From Acanthacorydalis orientalis (lineage: Eukaryota; Arthropoda; Insecta; Megaloptera; Corydalidae), in the NCBI GenBank assembly GCA_034766995.1, contig CM068315.1, positions 53,377,556-53,441,555 of the forward strand: a stretch of 64,000 nt of DNA, read 5' to 3'. The translations under genes were made by a program, and so were the position numbers. The notes below the pieces were generated by a model. That model ran no database searches, had not been told where the DNA came from, and was given only the letters and a program-made list of their open reading frames with translations. Positions 61,426 to 64,000 of the stretch are shown here, piece after piece; within the stretch, counting starts at the first letter, position 1, and each line of letters begins with the position of its first letter.

Positions 61426-61538
61426 TTGAGCGAATATATGCGATACGAGCGAAGCGAGTCCGAGGTGTGTGCAGATTGGGCGAGGCGGAGCTACTCAGTA
61501 GTCGGCGAGTGAAGCGAGTTCGGGGCAAAGCCCCATAG
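61426..61538 (+). mobile_element. Helitron-like 3' terminus
   Basis: GC-rich block with GAGCGAATATATGCGATACG, AGCGAAGCGAG and GGGCGAGGCGG. It ends in a perfect stem GGGGC-AAA-GCCCC (61522-61534) followed by ATAG|T, one change from CTAG|T. It starts immediately after a TA array and is followed by another. Its first 30 bases are shared with 38062 onward. Confidence 0.55.
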
Positions 61539-61556
61539 TATACTATTATAATATGC

Positions 61557-61623
<67 letters not shown>

Positions 61624-61638
61624 GTATATATATGTATG

Positions 61639-61677
<39 letters not shown>
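61557..61677. repeat. compound TA/TATG array, 121 bp
   Basis: TA blocks with scattered TG; ends at the mariner terminus at 61678. Confidence 0.96.
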
Positions 61678-61680
<3 letters not shown>

Positions 61681-61730
61681 GTTGGAACAAAAGTTCGTAG
61701 CGTGTTTAAGGCGAATGTAGAATATATGTT
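61678..61730 (+). mobile_element. mariner terminal repeat 1
   Basis: TTGGGTTGGAACAAAAGTTC then GTAGCGTGTTTAAGG is a typical mariner left end. It begins exactly where a 120-bp TA array stops. No transposase follows before the next terminus. Confidence 0.6.
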
Positions 61731-61840
61731 AGTCGGGGAGTGCTGCTACAGAAATTAACAAATTATACGCATAAATAATCTGCGTGATATGTGTCGTACA
61801 ATTTTTATTGGAAAAGTTTATAAAAATTAACATAATAGAA

Positions 61841-61890
61841 TGTTTGGTTCGAATAAAAGTTCGTAGCGTTTTTAAGGTGAAATTTAAAGG
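61841..61890 (+). mobile_element. mariner terminal repeat 2, same orientation
   Basis: TGTTTGGTTCGAATAAAAGT then TCGTAGCGTTTTTAAGG repeats the 61678 terminus 163 bp downstream in the same direction, so the two are not ends of one intact element. Confidence 0.55.
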
Positions 61891-61999
61891 CAGTGTTTAC
61901 TTATTTGTATCCAAGTGTCTCCAACTACCTCACAATACTCATATGAGACTCACATGAGTGATACAGTGGTATCAAGTGCATTACTCTGAGCGTCACCTG

Positions 62000-62745
62000 C
62001 TTTATTGCTTTTCGGTGGTCGTCCGTTAGCGATCCACTTCTTGCAATCACGAACCCAGTGTCCCTACTTTTTGCAATAATTATAATTGTCTTCCTTTTTT
62101 GACTTCTTGTAACTCGTATTTGCTTGATACTGTTTTCTTTGCTTGTCTGATTTTACCACTAGATCTTCTTGAACGAACTTTTCTCAACTTTGTTTCTTAA
62201 GTTTCTCTCAAACATTCATAGCTGCATCGTAAACTCATCAAACATTTTCTCAGTGTCCTTAGTCAGTAGCATCCTGCTAGATCGAAACGTCTCAAATTTC
62301 CTTGATAAAATATGCAATATTTTACATACCAATATTAAATCTGGCAACGCGTTCTCGCTCTTAGCTTTAAGTCCGTTGTTTAACTCGTTCCATAAACTCC
62401 TTAATTTTACAATGTGTGTAAACACCTTTGCCTAACGTCCAACAGAATGAGAAAAAAAGTCTGTACATATCTTTATCAACTGATCCTTGGGCGTTGTTTC
62501 GAACTGTTGCTTTAACGCCTCCCACGCATCATAATCCGGCTCTTTTTTCATGACTTTCTAGTACACTTTATCGGTAACAGAACTTGTAATCATCGATTTG
62601 GCATAACTATTTTCCTTATGGTACAAATCACTTTCCTCTTTATATTTCTTGATTTGAGCTTCCGTAGCAGCTGCTCCAGATAGAATGCACGTATGAGGGT
62701 GAAGAAATATTGATTTTTTTCCAGTATCTTCAAACAGAAAACTTC
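62000..62745 (-). pseudogene. copia-type (Ty1/copia) gag pseudogene
   Basis: Minus-strand blocks run in gag order. SGAAATEAQIKKYKEESDLY is near 62640, and VTDKVY*KVMKKEPDYDAWE near 62550. Next are LKQQFETTPKDQLIKICTDF and IVKLRSLWNELNNGLKAKSE (UBN2-type gag core), then KILHILSRKFETFRSSRMLL. A broken CCHC zinc knuckle reads YCKK*GHWVRDCKKW near 62040-62070. Stops and frame changes interrupt it, and no protease, integrase or reverse transcriptase follows before the mariner termini. LTRs were not identified. Confidence 0.75.
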
Positions 62746-63174
62746 ATACATCTTGACATCTCAAATAACGTACAAAAAATAAAAGATCAATATTACATTG
62801 AGAAATTAAATATACTTTACGATTAAATAATACATCCTTATAAACAATAATATAAAATTAATGAAGATGATTTTAAAAAAAATAATTTAAAGCCATTCCA
62901 AAAAATATTATGTTGTTTAAAAAGGAATAAATATTAAAAGCCGTTATATTGATAATCGAATACGTTTTATAAAACAAGTATCAATAATACTAAGTGAAAA
63001 TTATAGTTACCCTTTTACATTCAATAGCACACCCAGGAATTTTTGAAGAGTGGGAATCTACTTAGAAAATATAATGAAAAAACTCTGTTGATATCATAGA
63101 AAACATTTTATTTTCAGACAAACATACTAAAACAATAAACAAAATGTAAAATTGGATTTAATTATTAATCATTC
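62746..63174. other. AT-rich gap, nothing recognised
   Basis: No array, terminus or reading of note between the copia-type gag and the mariner copy. Confidence 0.5.
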
Positions 63175-63985
63175 AGTGTATGTATGGGAGGTAAGTCGAA
63201 TGAAAACCTTAAAATCGGGACGGAAATTCAGAAACGTTCTGTATAGACTGTAGTAAACTACGAACATCGTTAGCAATAACCAGAGGAGTGTTCTGCAGGT
63301 GGGAGCACGGATCGCACGTTCTGCATATTATTTTTACAATATAAATATGGCAGCCCCACTAGAAACATACACCAAAGAGGGACAGCTTTCTTACATCCGT
63401 TTTTTGAATAGCGAAGATGTGAAACCTATCGAAATTCATCGACGAAAATTTAATATAGTGATTCATGTTTGTCGCCAAACAAATGTATGAATGGATTACA
63501 AAGTTTTGCAATTGCATGAATTTTATGACAGCTTTTTGTCGAACAGGCCAGGCACGGCCAGGCACGAATCTAAATGCATTGTGAAGGAAAGCCCTGAGTT
63601 ACGGTTAATAAAGTAACCGTACTATTGAACATCAGTCATGATTTACCACCCAGTATCTTTCACAATCATCTCTAGTTTCGGCAAGAGTCTGCAACTTGGA
63701 TACCACGGCAGCTGATCTGAATCACGAAATGAAAAGAAGGCGAGTTGACACTTATCAGAAACTTATGAGGCACTATGAAGTCAAAAATAATAATTTCCTA
63801 TCAAGAATTGTAACTAGAAATGAAACCAGAGTTTACTACCATTAACCAGAGACAAAGAGACCAAACAAGGAGTAGCACCATACCTCCCACCAAAACCAAA
63901 AAAAAAATGGTGGTTGTATATGTATACAACCGCAGGAGTTTATGTAGAATTACGTCGGGTTAGAGAACTGAAAATGTTTTAATTT
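63175..63985 (+). pseudogene. mariner transposase, N-terminal two thirds, at the right window edge
   Basis: ATG 63347 opens MAAPLETYTKEGQLSYIRFL, NSEDVKPIEIHRRKFNI, then YEWITKFCNCMNFM after a frame change. The second HTH is worn (LNISHDLPP). It resumes as RRRVDTYQKLMRHYEVKNNN, FLSRIVTRNETRVYYH*PET (TxDETWVYHYxPET block, first catalytic Asp changed to Asn), KRPNKE and a WRHTS-like segment. The leader shares phrases with the copy at 37560. A GGCCAGGCAC dimer at 63546-63565 marks a small duplication. The copy appears to end near the window edge. Confidence 0.85.
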
Positions 63986-64000
63986 GTTTAAAAATAAAAT

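Noticed and set aside
1806..61538. Many open readings rich in YIYIYI, THTHTH or CVCVCV
   Set aside because: They are translations of (TA)n, (CA)n and (TG)n arrays and have no independent coding evidence.
1836..61677. TA arrays as a CRISPR-like or centromeric array
   Set aside because: They are dinucleotide microsatellites dispersed at irregular spacing, with no unique spacers and no higher-order unit.

Overview
The window is strongly AT-rich animal DNA with almost no open coding sequence. It carries several dozen (TA)n arrays, often fused to (CA)n, (TG)n or (CT)n, and many decayed DNA transposons: mariner, IS630/Tc1-like, pogo/Tigger, hAT-like, a TTAA-target element and Helitron-like copies. 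The mix of transposase lineages and the short spliceosomal exons point to an invertebrate. I lean towards an arthropod, but a cephalopod-like genome cannot be excluded from sequence alone. No virus, bacterial operon, CRISPR array, rRNA or convincing tRNA is visible.

The one host gene I can establish lies on the minus strand near the right end. Three exons at 60072..60018, 59886..59793 and 58743..58714 join in frame with canonical GT/AG borders. Together they encode the N-terminus of a Max-dimerization (MXD/MAD family) repressor: a Sin3-interaction helix, a basic nuclear-localisation patch, and the first half of the DNA-contacting basic region of the bHLH domain. Introns 1 and 2 are 131 and 1049 nt. 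The exon that should complete the bHLH-zipper was not found in the remaining 58.7 kb, so intron 3 probably fills positions 58713 down to 1 and beyond. Most of the window is therefore best read as one giant, transposon-filled intron of this Mxd gene. A near-ideal acceptor/donor junction on the same strand at 42852/42851 could be a recursive splice site in that intron, or the first exon of a small secreted protein.

Layout by coordinate: mariner fragment at 110-615; possible decayed Tc1-like piece about 3190-3720; Helitron-like 5' end about 3943; IS630-type element 4873-5890 interrupted by a 709-bp TTAA MITE; mariner 8559-9259; IS630/DUF4817-type element 10869-11758 bracketed by TA arrays; hAT-like MITE 13170-13298; Tigger N-terminal fragment 13585-14110; pogo-like MITE 18813-19271; mariner 24606-25426; full-length mariner pseudogene 30302-31590; further mariner pieces at 33565, 34215, 37560, 51150, 57200 and 63175; Helitron-like element 43140-43905; second IS630-type copy at 45388; pogo-like element 55000-56003. 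Upstream of Mxd (above 60400) the DNA is intergenic, with a Helitron-like terminus, mariner termini, a copia-type gag pseudogene and another mariner copy that ends near or runs past the right edge.

Transposon ends repeatedly coincide with TA arrays. This fits the TA target preference of Tc1/mariner elements, and suggests that arrays either attract insertions or truncate the copies.
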